Shown in pieces: positions 1 to 10,757 of a stretch of DNA of 64,000 nt. Each line of letters opens with the position of its first letter. Position 1 is the stretch's first letter. Below the pieces are notes generated by a model. It did no database searches. It was not told where the DNA came from and was given only the letters and a program-made list of their open reading frames with translations. The DNA comes from Hemileia vastatrix (Eukaryota; Basidiomycota; Pucciniomycetes; Pucciniales; Zaghouaniaceae), in NCBI GenBank assembly GCA_030280995.1, contig JASXTE010000005.1, positions 18,801,501 to 18,865,500 of the forward strand, read 5' to 3'. The translations under genes were made by a program, and so were the position numbers.

Positions 1-989
1 CAAGATCATACTAATTTTATGAGTTACCTTTCACATTTTGGTAATTTGTCCTTTCTTTCTCTTTTCTTGCCAAACTGACTCATTAATCTCTTATCCAATA
101 TTTACCTTTTTTTCCGCTTTTCACTCAAACTACGACAGGGTCCTCAGCTCGCAAACGACATCTCATCCATGAAATGAAGATCACAATAGTTAAACCATCT
201 ACATACTATTCCAATTAAAACACAATCTGTGCTCCTGGCACAATCCAATCACATTATTCAAGCCTTGTTGCAAACACATGAAAACCCCTCAAAAATATAG
301 TTTTGTAATTTTATCACCCAATGACAGTTCCTGCTATGTTTAATGCCTTTAAATAGGCTTGGAATGGATTTTCCGACCATATTTCGAAAAACTTGATTGC
401 ATCTTTGCTTTCAAAGGTGCAAGTTGCCAGGGAAGCAAACAGTAAAGCTACATCTTGCTGATGCTTTTTTTGCTCAATTTTGTCCACTTTTCACCAATCT
501 TTTTTGCTCAATGCTCATACCAACCCCATCCCTTTCATTAAGGAAAAGGATAGACTTGTCAACTTGCTCGTTGTCGATTTCAAGAATGATGTTTTTTCAA
601 AAAATGTAATCTTTCTACGAATTGGTGTCCGGCTTAGTTTATTTTGTGACAGTCCTATTCTACATGGTCGTATGAGTTAGAAATGTACAAGCTCATGTCT
701 GTAGAGTGAATATTAAGGGATTTATGAGGAAAAAAAAACAGGTGGAAATTATTGTCCGGCCACTGTACCTTTACAACAATTAAATAGTCTTGTGAGTAGA
801 GAAATATGTTAAATGAAACTTCTTATTTAGTTATTACATTCTCAGTGTTACGTACCTGTGCTTAAAACTTTTTGTGTCTTAGCTTCGAAATCTTTTTGTT
901 CCGTGTGTGTATATTTTTAATTATCATGTGAAGTAGCCTTGTGCACTGAGTAGATGAAAGGAGATGTTCCTGTATCCCTTGTTTCGCAT
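1..989. other. AT-rich intergenic sequence, no gene supported
   Basis: No reading frame here has a recognisable domain or a coding-like composition; the two short overlapping frames at about 397-680 look accidental. No RNA gene or LTR boundary was recognised. Confidence 0.5.
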
Positions 990-1450
990 CTCCTTTTATC
1001 CTCTTATTTTTTCTTTTCACTCGCACTCTTGTCTTTTCTATTTTTACTCATTATCATTTCTATTTATCTTTAGTTTCTTTATCTCAGCGCTGCCTCACTC
1101 AACTATAGACTATGTCTAATCTTATTGACTTTATCGTATAACGTTTCAGGTTCAGGTATTTTATGTTAGTCTGCTCTTCTGCTGCAATGAATCTCCTTTT
1201 ATCCTCTTCTTTTTTCTTTTCACTCGCACTCTTGTCTTTTCTATTTTTACACATTATCATTTCTATTTATCTTTAGTTTCTTTATCTCAGCAATGCCTCA
1301 CTCAAGTATAGACTTTGTCTAATCTTCTTGACTTTATCGTATAACATTTCAGGTTCAGTTGTTTTATTTTCTTTATCTCAGCGCTGCCTCACTCAAGTAT
1401 AGACTTTGTCTAATCTTATTGACTTTATCCTATAACATTTCTGGTTCAGA
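990..1450. repeat. Tandem repeat, about 203-bp unit, two copies plus a partial third
   Basis: The unit starts with CTCCTTTTATCCTCTT at 990 and again at 1193 and ends with a GACTTTATCGTATAAC segment followed by TTTCAGGTTCAG. A third, shortened copy (from TTTCTTTATCTCAGCGCTGC, about 1367) ends at 1450 with TTTCTGGTTCAG. Copies differ at a few bases. No coding potential. Function unknown. Confidence 0.85.
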
Positions 1451-2622
1451 TTAAAAAAATAAAGGGAGTAAATAGCTCACATTCATAAGTAGCATGTGTC
1501 AGTGACAGTGTATGTATAACAATCCCAATATTGTGCAAAAAAAAACAACCAAAAATACCCTCCATAATCTCCTCTTCCCCCTCAAATAAAATAAAATGAA
1601 ATGGACTCACAAAAACTGATAGGCAACCCAGTTTTATTGTTTCCTATGCACCAGAGGTGCAAGATGAGGAAGAAGTTAGAATCTGAAAAATTGAAGCAAG
1701 GTAACTCTAGTTATCTTATGAAAAGGAGTGAGGGAGAGACTGACTTCTCAAAAACAACACAACACAATGCAGTCAAATACATAAACATTGAGACAAAAAT
1801 AAAAACTTCCAAAAATTTATTAATAGCCCAAATTTTGTGCTTTAGTATTTATTTCAACATCTACTATTCATTTTTGTGTCAATTGTGTTTATTTCTATGT
1901 TGTTTCACCCCTCTTCAACATCTACTATTCATTTTTGTGTCAATTGTGTTTATTTCTATGTTGTTTCACCCCTCTTCATCATCTGAGTTGAAAGAGAAGT
2001 CAAATGTACTTTCACAAAATGAATAGAAGATTCCAAAAAAAAAAAAAAAATATTGCAGCTCAACTTTTGTGGGCTGCTAATAAATTTTTAAAAATTTTCA
2101 TTTTTGTTTCAATGTTTTTTTGGATCTGGCTGTACAACACACCACCTTTTTAGATAAAAACAAGTTGAAATTTTGATCCCCCACTAAAATATAAAAACCT
2201 GAAACTAATTTTAAACCTCTTAAATTATGCTGGGAAGCTTTCAGTTGTCTTAACTCTCATCTTGCACCAAAGGACTGATGTTTTTTTGGGGGGAAGGGGG
2301 GGGATGATGAGAGGTACAGCTATATCTAAAACTCTTTGTGAAAATTCTCATTTTTACAAATATTTTCCTCAGAAATTTTGATATATTTATCCACCCTTAT
2401 AACCACTTTATGCAAACACTCACCCCCTGTGTCGCCTCAAATCCAATTATTTACACCCATCAATTTCATCCATCCCATTCCTCACTTACACACATCCAAC
2501 CAGTCCTAGGTTTCCTTCATATATTTTTTTAAAAATATTTTCTTTTTCTTTTTATATTTATGTTTTTATTGTTCAATTTCATTTCATTTCATTTTTTTTT
2601 TTTTGGTAGGCTTTCATATTTT
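1451..2622. other. AT-rich sequence with one doubtful ORF
   Basis: A 141-codon frame lies at 1601-2026 (+), but half of it is made by a 61-bp tandem duplication and it has no recognisable domain, so I do not call it a gene. A G-rich run lies near 2288-2306 and T-rich sequence before 2610 could be the end of an intron leading into the transposase fragment that follows. Confidence 0.4.
1855..1976. repeat. 61-bp direct tandem duplication
   Basis: CAACATCTACTATTC begins at 1855 and again at 1916, and the following 40-odd bases up to TTTCACCCCTCTTCA are identical. The near-perfect identity indicates a recent local duplication. Confidence 0.9.
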
Positions 2623-2960
2623 ATGATGGGATTCTCAGCCTATGATCCACAATTCAAGGTGAAGTTCATAATCAGTAATTTGGAGGGTCTCTGTCTTCAA
2701 GAAATCAATGATAAATTTGAAACTAAACTTCACCACAATTCTTTGCATTGCTGGCTCAATCTCTTTGAAACAACTAAGGCTGTGGTGACTGATCCAAACA
2801 CATACCTGAAGAGAGGAGGTGCATTTGAACTAAATTATGAACAATTAAAATTTATAGAAAACATGCTTGATTAAAACCCAAACACTAACAAAGTCGAAAT
2901 TCAAGCTGCTTTGATGAAGACTGACCAGGTCAGTGTTGTGAAGTCAACTGTCTGCTGTTG
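2623..2960 (+). pseudogene. Fragment of a Tc1/mariner-like transposase: N-terminal helix-turn-helix
   Basis: The translation from ATG 2623 starts MMGFSAYDPQFKVKFIISN and goes on with a leucine-rich helix, a second helix ending in LHCWLNLFETTKAVV, then DPNTYLKRGGAFELNYEQL and FIENMLD. This spacing (helix-turn-helix, W-x3-[FY]-x2-T-x3-V, then DP-x-TY-x2-RG-x3 and a hydrophobic helix) is that of the DNA-binding region of Tc1-like DDE transposases common in rust fungi, as far as I recall the family. A TAA at 2872-2874 interrupts it; the same frame goes on (NPNTNKVEIQAAL) to about 2960 and then fades. No DDE catalytic part follows. A T-tract ending in TAG at 2609 could be an intron acceptor. It is a relic, not a working gene. 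Confidence 0.5.
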
Positions 2961-2984
2961 ATCTAAAATAAAGAAGAAAGATGT

Positions 2985-3790
2985 TTAAGGGCCATTATGG
3001 TCTAGAAGATTTTAATGGAGGTCCAACGGGGTGAATAGGGGGATTTTAGAGTTTCAAAGTCAAAGTATGTATAATTTGTCTTTTATTTATTTACTCAATT
3101 TAGAGAGGTAAAATTTTGTATAAGTATTATTATAATTAATGATTAGAATTATGTGGCAGTAAATACTAAAACAATAAATGATAGTAATAAATATTTGATT
3201 GTAGTAGTGGTGTAATAAAATAATAAGTAAGTAATGAGTGATCAAAAACAACCAGAAAGGGAGGCCTTATATAGGCAAAGGAGAGACAAAGCAAAGAGTT
3301 AAAATCCTATATACAGGAGTATGAGAGGGAAAAAAGAATATTCCAGGAAAATATTTCCAAATAATAAGATTGTTCTAGAAAGAATATGTTTAAAATGTGT
3401 ATTTACTGTATATGTCAGAAATAAATTGATTTATTTAAAAATTACAGTAAGTGTCATTTTTAAATAAGTAATTTGAATTTTCTGTATATATTTATTTTTA
3501 TTTTTAATATTAAATTTTATTTCAATATTAATGTTTATTTTAATATTAAATATTATTTCTCTTAACCTGTCATTGAGCACGGTGTTAGAAATAAAAATAA
3601 AAAATAAATATAAAGGGCATTTACTATTAATTTTAATTATTTACTAACTTTACTTTTTTGGAACTAGTTAATTTATTACAAGTTTAAAGTAAATATATTA
3701 TAATTAATAATATATAAGAAATAAAAAGGCATGGCTTCATCCCAGTAAAGAATTAATTATTTTACAGGGTAAGTCTAGCAGCCTGGCTGA
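2985..3790 (-). repeat. LTR relic related to the element D LTR
   Basis: Parts match the D LTR at 51098-51845 in the same orientation: the GTCTAGAAGA segment near the left edge, the TATATAGG segment (3270), the CTATATACAGGAGTATGAGAG block (3308) and the end CCCAGTAAAGAAT...AGCAGCCTGGCTGA (3744-3782). The element-sense start would be TCAGCCAGGCTGC at the right. No coding partner was found next to it, so it may be a solo or truncated LTR. Confidence 0.6.
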
Positions 3791-4029
3791 AAATAGAGGA
3801 GAAGAGAATTAGGAGGAATAAAGAAAGGGGAGAATAAAATAGAATGGAACTAAAATTAAGCAAGAAAAACAACTACTACAAGAAATAACAGTAGTAGCAA
3901 ACTGTTTAAGGAACATTCTCAATGTTTTATAATTTAGTAATTATATTTCTCTCTGCTATGTCTTTCAGCTACTAATATTATATTCTCTTAAAGAAACCTT
4001 AAATTTTATATTTATATTTAATTTTAAAG

Positions 4030-4195
4030 GGGAAAAGTGCCACCATAAGAGCCCAAAAATCCACCAATTTAAACCAAAAAAATTAAAATAAAATAAGTGA
4101 TTAATTAAATGAGTGTGAGACACACAAAAGTAAACTAAGTTAATTTAAAACATGTTTATAGCATTTTAATTAATAACCAATTTAAGTGAAACATA
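4030..4195 (-). repeat. Inverted-repeat arm matching 38327-38530
   Basis: AGCCCAAAAATCCACCAATT (4050-4069), the GAGTGTGAGACAC segment (4110) and TAATAACCAATTTAAGTGAA (4171) are, with scattered differences, the reverse complement of sequence immediately right of element A. The two arms flank A. The simplest reading is two inverted copies of one LTR family, one inserted in or beside the other. Confidence 0.6.
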
Positions 4196-4230
4196 AAAAT
4201 ATACTATCTTGACACGTAAAAGTAGTGTCA

Positions 4231-4861
4231 GCCAGGCTATACCAGGAGCCCAGTAAATGTTTTGTCAATTTACTGGAACCAAAAGAGGTCTTAAAAATAT
4301 GCATATTATGTATATAAATTAATATTATATTGCATAATGAAATTATATAAGTATCTTATTAAATATAAGTAAAATAAGTATTATATTAATTTTATTATTA
4401 TATAAATATTATATACATTTCACTTAAGCATAATAAATGTTATATTCTATAAATTATGGCGCATTTTTATGTATTTAATAATTATAAATTAATAAGTAAT
4501 TAATTATAAACATATATTATATTTATAAGTGTAAAATTGACTTATAATGTAATTAAATTAATTAATTAAATTTATATATTAAGTAAAACCTTACATATCT
4601 TACTGTACAATAATATTGGATGCTTTTTTGATTCCTGATTGTTTCATCAAAGTATTAAACAAGTTAAAACACTTTATTAAATAAATTATTAATGTTTTAT
4701 TCTAAAATTTAGTAATTTTGTTGTAATAAGTATTTGTTTTAATCTAAAATAATTATTACACTAATAAAAGTAATTAAAATAATTAATTACTCATTTTTTA
4801 TACTAAATTAATTAATTACATTATTTTTACGTGTTAAAATAAGTTTATTTTCATGTTTCAT
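4231..4861 (+). repeat. 5' part of a TGTCAGCCAGGCT-type LTR, interrupted by element A
   Basis: It begins TGTCAGCCAGGCTATACC and soon has CCAGTAAAT ... ATTTACTGG, the same terminal hairpin seen at the start of the D LTR. The sequence is very AT-rich and runs to the insertion point of A at 4861. It probably resumes at 38327 on the other side of A. It contains no ORF. Confidence 0.55.
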
Positions 4862-5912
4862 TGTGGTCTTCCAACATTGACAGGGGCCTTTGTTGTGCGG
4901 TTTGGTGCTGTTTGTGCATGTCTTAATTGACATTGGTCGAAGAATTGGGCGTTTTTCTGGATTTATTACATGAATATTTGGACTGCGGGCATGTGGTTAC
5001 TACCATTGGATAGCCCCGGTTTTTCTCTACATTTCATGTCTTGAGGACATTTTTCATATTCTAAGTTTTAAGGGGTCATTTCCTCATATTTAATTATAAA
5101 AGATAGCTGTTTAATTTTGTTTTTCGTCTTTTATGGGCTAACCTTAAGTCTTAGGGTTAAGTTCTTAGTACCATTAGATAGGGCTAATTTGTCTCTACGT
5201 TTTATGTCACAATGTTGTCAAACATAATTTTGTGTTTTAAGGGTTTTAGTAGTTGTAGTGAAGTTTTCTAAGTAGATTAGATGTTTTTAGTGGTTTTCTG
5301 GCTTCAGGGAGGCGGGGCCGCCTCTGTTTTAGGAGGTTGGGGAGCGCTTCTGAAGGGTTTTTATTCAATTTGGCTGGTACAGGTGCCAAATGTGTTGCTG
5401 TGCATGGATCTTGGAGCGGTGGTCTGTGTGTATATACTGCATAAGACAGTTTGGGGGAACTCTAATTATCATACAACCATCTGGTGATTATATATGGTTT
5501 CTCAGGCATTTTTCACTGTTGTTGGCCACAATCTGGCTGTGTTTTGTTGCAAGTAAGTTCTTCATTTAACTTTACTGGCAACTGTTTTATCTGTTATAGT
5601 CTTGCAAGCTATAGCAAGTATCATTGCTTTCTCTGGTGTGGATTTGCAACCTACATCAAGTATCATTGCTTTCTCTGGTGTGGAAATTGGTCTACATTTC
5701 AGTTCTTTGGTCTGGTAGTCTGTCTGGGGACTGCTTTCTTGGCTTATCAAGCAGTCAAGTGTATTGGAAAAGGGGCTTTTGGTAAACAGGAACCAATTTA
5801 CTGTAGCAGGTAAATCTAACTTGTTTTTCTAAAGGTACAGGGATTATTCTTTCTGGTTTTTTTCCAACTCCCTTGTTCAAGGCCTATAGCTAGTACTATA
5901 GGATTGTCTACA
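4862..5912 (+). repeat. Element A 5' LTR (1051 bp)
   Basis: TGTGGTCTTCC start and TGTCTACA end; the 3' copy at 37275 is 1052 bp. A short perfect GC-rich hairpin GAGGCGG/CCGCCTC lies at about 5309-5326. The family's E LTRs carry a longer GC-rich insert at the same site. Short ORFs inside (5281-5813) are not believed. Confidence 0.93.
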
Positions 5913-5916
5913 TTTC

Positions 5917-5934
5917 TGGCGCCCAACGTGGGGT
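5917..5934 (+). promoter_or_regulatory. Primer binding site, tRNA-Lys type
   Basis: TGGCGCCCAACGTGGGG lies 4 nt (TTTC) after the LTR end. It is complementary to a tRNA 3' end with CCA and equals the tRNA-Lys(1,2)-type primer site known from some retroviruses. Elements B and E have it in the same place (one mismatch in E). Confidence 0.9.
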
Positions 5935-6002
5935 GTACATGCTAGTTCTTTGGAATCTCTGTTTTCTTTGGTTGGCTCTCTTTGGTGTTTTGGTCTGGAA
6001 GA

Positions 6003-8363
6003 ATGGCTTCTGGTTCTTCTATTCCTGTGGTGACTGTCAGTGGGGGGGGGATGGCCCTCCTGCTGTGATGGTTAGGGAGTGTGTTAGGATTAAAACTTGG
6101 GATGGCACCAAGTTTAATGGCGAAGATGTGAAGTGGTTTCTGGAGAAGTATGAAACTGCTGCTGGTGTGGATGGTGCTTCTTACCTGGACATGGTGAAGC
6201 AAATTATCTTCTTCACTGGTGATAGGGCAGTAGAGAAGGAGGTTGTGGCCATGTCTGGCTACAAGAAGAGGGATTGGAAGTTGCTGTGTAGGGAGATGGT
6301 GGACAGGTGGGGTGTCAGGTTCACTATGGTGGATCTTAAAAAGGTTGTCAGTGAATGGCAATCTTTTGGGGGTGTTGGTAACTTGCATACTTACAGGAAT
6401 TTTCTGCTACAGCTTTATCCTGTGGTGGAATATTTGGTGGAAGTGGAGGAGCTGGCACATGAAAATTCTGCCAAGGATGTTTTTTGGTCTACCCTGGCTA
6501 GAGATGTCAGGATGGATGTGTTGAAGGAGCTGTCAAGAAAGGACTTGATGAAGACTCTTTCTAATGGGGACCAGAAGTTGCCTGCCTTGGAAAAGGTTAA
6601 GGAGGCTGTGCGGCCCATTTGAAGCTATTGGATGTGGACACCTATCAGGAGGGGTGTGCCAAGTATGTCAGCAAAGTCAGTGAGGCTTTGGCTGAAGAGG
6701 AGGTTAGAGTGAAGAGGGAAGAGAAAAATTTGGTGCAGGTTCCCAAACAGGAGAGGGACCCAGTGGTGGAGCAGTTGGCTGATCTGACAAAACAGCTACA
6801 TATTTTTGTTCAGGAGGCTAAGAAGTTCAATAAGGCTCCTTCTCAGCCTACAGATTTTGATAGGAGAACTGGTAGGAGTGATCCATGGGCCTGCCCTTAT
6901 TGCAGCAGGAGGGGGCACAAATCCAATGATTGTTGGGCTCTGAACAGGGATGTGTCTGATGGAAAGGTGAAGTTTGATGGCAGGGTTTTCAAGTTCCCTG
7001 ATGGTTCATTTGTGAATCCCAGTGAGGGGTAAGCTCCTGTTGATTTGGTCAGGAGAAGGGGTGGTCTCAATAAAAGGAGGCCAAGGTTTGAGGAGATTCC
7101 TGATCAGGGGAAGTCTTCTGGTAAGGAAGAGGATGATTTCGAGGGAAAGGGGAAGGAAGTCAATAAGGTTTCTTTTTCTACTTCCTTTGGTGGCTTAGAG
7201 TTGGATTCTTGTGGTGGAAAGTCAAGTGGTGAATTCTTGGCTGGTGTTTATGGTGTGGAAGCCGGAAAGGTGGGAAGGCCTAAGAGTATTTCTCAGGCCC
7301 AACCAAAGCCAAAGGCTTCAAAGGTGGATCCTAAGCTGAGTTCAGATAGGAAGAAGTACAGCAAAGAGGAGCTGTACAAGATGCAGAAGGGTATGGCAGA
7401 CATGGGCCCCCCTAGTTATGGTGCATTGGACATGAATGGTGAGCCAATGCCCATGGATGTTGATTCTGACTCTGAGGAGGATGTCCCTTTGGCTTCATGG
7501 CCAAAGCCTGCTGGAGTTAGAGGGTTGGGTGAGAGATCTGGTTTGGTTCCTTTTGATGGTAAATCTGTTGGCAGTGCTTGTCCTCAAGAATTTTCTAGGA
7601 CCAAGGTGGTGAAGCCAAGGGCTCACTTTGAGAGGCCAGTGGTTTCTGGTCAGTCTAATGTTATGGACTCTGTTCTGGAAAGGATGGATCAGGGTCAGGT
7701 TTCCCTTTCTTATGGGGAATTGTATGCTATCAGTCCTGGGTTGGCTGATAGACAAAAAAGGTTGTTGACCAGGAGAAGGGTTTCTTCTGGGGAGGTAGAA
7801 TACATTTGTGATTCTGCTGAAAGGTTTGGTGAGGGGTTGGAAACTCATTTTTCTGCTCCTCTGGGCTATTTCAATGTCACTCTGAATGGCAGAGAGGCTA
7901 GGGCATTGGTAGATTCAGGTTCTCAGATTAACCTGATTTCTTTGTTTGAGGCTACTCATCTGGGCCTTTTCATCAAAACTGGTATTGGTGGTGATGTCAC
8001 TGAATTGGTTGGAACTTCCAAGTTTTTGAATTTAGATGTTGGTGGAGCCTCAGAAAAGGTTTATTTTTATATTTCTAAACGAACAGTTAAAGCTGTTTTG
8101 GGTGGGCCATTCTATATGGATTTTCAGGCAAGAATTGGTTATCAGTTTGACATGGGGATCAGTTTGGAGTTAAATGGTGAAGATTAAAGAAGACTTCACA
8201 TGAGGTTATCATCTCCTGGAGATGATGGTTGGGAAACTAGGGCTGGTTTGTCTTCCATGTGTCAATGCATGGATTGTTGTAGGAGAAGAAGAGATGTGGG
8301 TGCTGCCTCTGGTTTTTTTGAGTGTGGCTCAGCCTCTTGTGAGGGTCTGTCTTTTTTAGAGTG
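6003..8363 (+). pseudogene. gag: Element A gag and aspartic protease, broken
   Basis: By comparison with B, translation should start at ATG 6003 (MASGSS). A run of nine G at 6042-6050 puts the rest one frame off. Gag core: WDGTKFNGEDVKWFLEKYE at about 6098, then the conserved DMVKQ, VEKEV and DRWGVRFTMVDL segments. A further frameshift lies near 6609. A zinc knuckle CPYCSRRGHKSNDC lies at 6892-6933 (CCHC). CAA to TAA is inferred at 7030-7032 from B's Gln. The protease motif LVDSGSQINLI lies at 7903-7935 (catalytic Asp in DSG). A stop at 8185-8187 cuts the tail; the frame continues to 8363. The damage is mostly single-base. The product would be the virus-like particle protein and the retropepsin that cleaves it. 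Confidence 0.88.
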
Positions 8364-9609
8364 ATGAGGGCTGATCACCCTAGTGCTTCAACCTCTCCCC
8401 AAGATGAGGAAATCCCAGATTGTAGTAGGTCAGCTCCCTTGGAGATATACCAAGTGGATTTTCAAACTTCTCTTTTTAATTTTTCTCTTCTCTGAAAGTA
8501 TTCTTCAAGTTTTTTATCAAGTCTCTGTTATCTCTCAAGATTCACAATTATTTTTAACTCAAGTTCAAAAAGGAAGATTGGTTATATATCTTTATTGAAA
8601 GATATACAGAAAATCTTTGGAGTGGTGAGATTGGGGTCTAAAAGTAAGTCCTCCCAATTGTGCACCACTAGGGTTTCTTCTACACCTTTCAAAAACATTA
8701 CCTGGGCCACACATGTGAGAAATGGGGAAATCCTTGGTTTTTGTTCCAGGTCTGGTGATGAAGATTTCATGAAAATCCCTCAAGTTGAACGTGGAGCCTC
8801 AAAGTATAAAAAGGTGGCGCAGAAGATTAGGCCTGTCAATGAGCCTATGCCTGTGGGATTGAATCCCCCGCTGAAGAGACCTCCATTGTCAAGAGATCCG
8901 TACTGTACCCCTTCGTGAAGAATCCTCCAAATTTTTTAGAGACGGCTAGGGTGACTGTGGAAAGGTTGAAAGTTGTTAATTTTGGTCCTGATGGGTGGTT
9001 ATCTGAAGAAGAAAAGAAATTTTTGTTGCACGTTATTGTGCTAAGGGAAAAAGCTGTGGCTTTTGTTGAGGAGGAAAGGGGTGTATTGAAGCACTCTTAT
9101 GGGGAACCTTACTTGATTCATGTGGTTTGTCATGAACCTTGGCAAATAAAACCTATTCCGATTCCAGCTGCTATCAGAGAGGATTTTGTGGAGATTGTTA
9201 GGGAAAGAGTCAGGACTGGGTTATACAAACAATCAACATCCAGTTACTCAAGTCTGGTTTTCTGTATAAAGAAGCAGAATGGAAAGTTGAGGGTGGTTCA
9301 CAATCTTAGAGCCTTGAATAGAGTCACAATCAAGGATGCTGGTATGCCACCAAGTGGAAAGGATTTTGTTGAAGCTTTTGCTGGAAGGGTGTGTTATGGT
9401 TTGGGTGATATTATGGGTGGTTATGATGAGAGGGAACTCCATATGTATTCAAGGCCTTTCACAACTTTTGAGACCCCTTTAAGAAGATTTCAGCTAACTA
9501 GGTTGCCTCAAGGAGAAACTAATTCAGTGGCAGTTTATCAAGCACAGATGGCTTGGATTTTTCAGGATGAGGTCCCTACTCATGCTGGTATTTTTATTGA
9601 TGATGGCGG
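8364..9609 (+). pseudogene. pol: Element A pol, first part: spacer and RT up to the catalytic loop
   Basis: The first 230 bp are degraded. From 8595 the frame reads through YKKVAQKIRPVNEPMP and LKRPPLSRDPY, shifts frame at about 8905, then runs open from 8915 through the RT fingers and palm: VERLKVVNF, GKLRVVHNLRALNRVTIKDAG, GLGDIMGGYDERELH, RLPQGETNSVAVYQAQMAWI, and the catalytic FIDDGG at 9594. Here element B is inserted, after the glycine codons. The reading frame resumes at 21908. The FIDD-GG box in place of YxDD is shared with B. Confidence 0.9.
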
Positions 9610-10757
9610 TATGGTAAGGTAAACTCTTACAGTCGCCTTGCTGTAAGCAGAATCCGGAGGAGATGTGTGGATTTAGCTGAAAACCCCGTCCTTCCATTAA
9701 AAATAACAAAATGGGAATTCTAAATCACTAAGCTAACCCGTCTACTTGGATCTGATTGATAAAAATAATGAAACTCTAAAATATTTAACACTTATTGAGA
9801 TTAAAGTAAAAGTGGCTGTTGAGAAAGAAATACTGATAACAACAATTAAGATGTACCAGTGAAAGATCTGTAAAGATTGACTTTTATGTTTTTATAATAA
9901 TTTGAATTTTTATGAGACAGCAATAATCAAGTCCCAGCGACGAAGACCTTTCTAAAGATACCCTGTTTGAAGTGTGATTTAAATTGTTGAATAGTATTTC
10001 TAAAATGTTAAATATAAAAATATAAAGTTTTAAGGGTATTACAAATTTATTTAATTTGTTGAGTAATAAAAAATGAGACCGTGGTGGTTAATGATTAAGC
10101 TTTATGTTGTGTCCCCCCTCTCAATTTCGAGTTTGAGAGGCGCTTAAGTATTCCTAGTCACGTGCCTAAGTTTTCCCCTCTAGAGCTCTCCCAGAGTCAA
10201 TTCGGAGCCCGTACGGAGTCCGTACGGAGTCAAAGCGGAGTCCGAACGGAGTCCGTACGGAGTCGAAGCGGAGTCCAAATGGAGTCCGTCCGGACTCAAT
10301 TAGAACCTTTAAAACTATAATAAAAAATCTAGAAAAATTACACAAAATAGAGCCACTTCCCCTTTACATTTCAAACTAATTTTCGTAGTCTGCGCAGCTC
10401 TAATCACCCCGTGTAAATTCATCAAAGTTAAGTAATTTCTAAAAACGTAAATATTTCTATAAAACTTTAAAATTCATTTTAAAAAAATAAGAAAAATAGT
10501 AAAAATTCTGGGAAAATTTCCCAAGGTTCTTGAGTGACTCGACTTGATACTTATAAACTCTTCAGACCGTAAAAATAAGTTTTCTCCGTAAAATAAATTG
10601 TTTTTGCATAGGCATTCGCTCTTGACCCATTTCTTCATATTTAAAACTCAAATAAATTAAATAAAACCCTTTTATAAAAAATAATAACGCCAATCTTGCA
10701 CGCCGTAATAACTCCATTTACGTATTTAGGTGCTGTACTAAACTTTAGGCTACCACA
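9610..10757 (-). repeat. Element B 3' LTR (1148 bp)
   Basis: Same length as the 5' copy at 20760-21907 and about 98% identical by eye. It contains the 11-bp minisatellite described separately. The 3' LTR follows the PPT on the - strand. Confidence 0.95.
10203..10297 (-). repeat. 11-bp minisatellite CGGAGTCCGTA, about 8.6 units
   Basis: Units such as CGGAGTCCGTA, CGGAGTCAAAG and CGGAGTCCGAA follow each other at 11-bp spacing. The array is CpG-rich in an AT-rich LTR. The core CGGAGTC is constant and the last four bases vary. It resembles an array of protein-binding sites; that role is inferred. Confidence 0.9.

Noticed and set aside
397..680. Two overlapping ORFs of 66-70 codons
   Set aside because: No domain, no codon bias, AT-rich noncoding surroundings.
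1601..2026. 141-codon ORF
   Set aside because: Half of it is a 61-bp tandem duplication read in frame; low-complexity hydrophobic product.
5281..5813. ORFs inside the A LTR (also 37695-38227 and 44229-45091 in LTRs)
   Set aside because: They lie in LTRs and differ between LTR copies without regard for codons.
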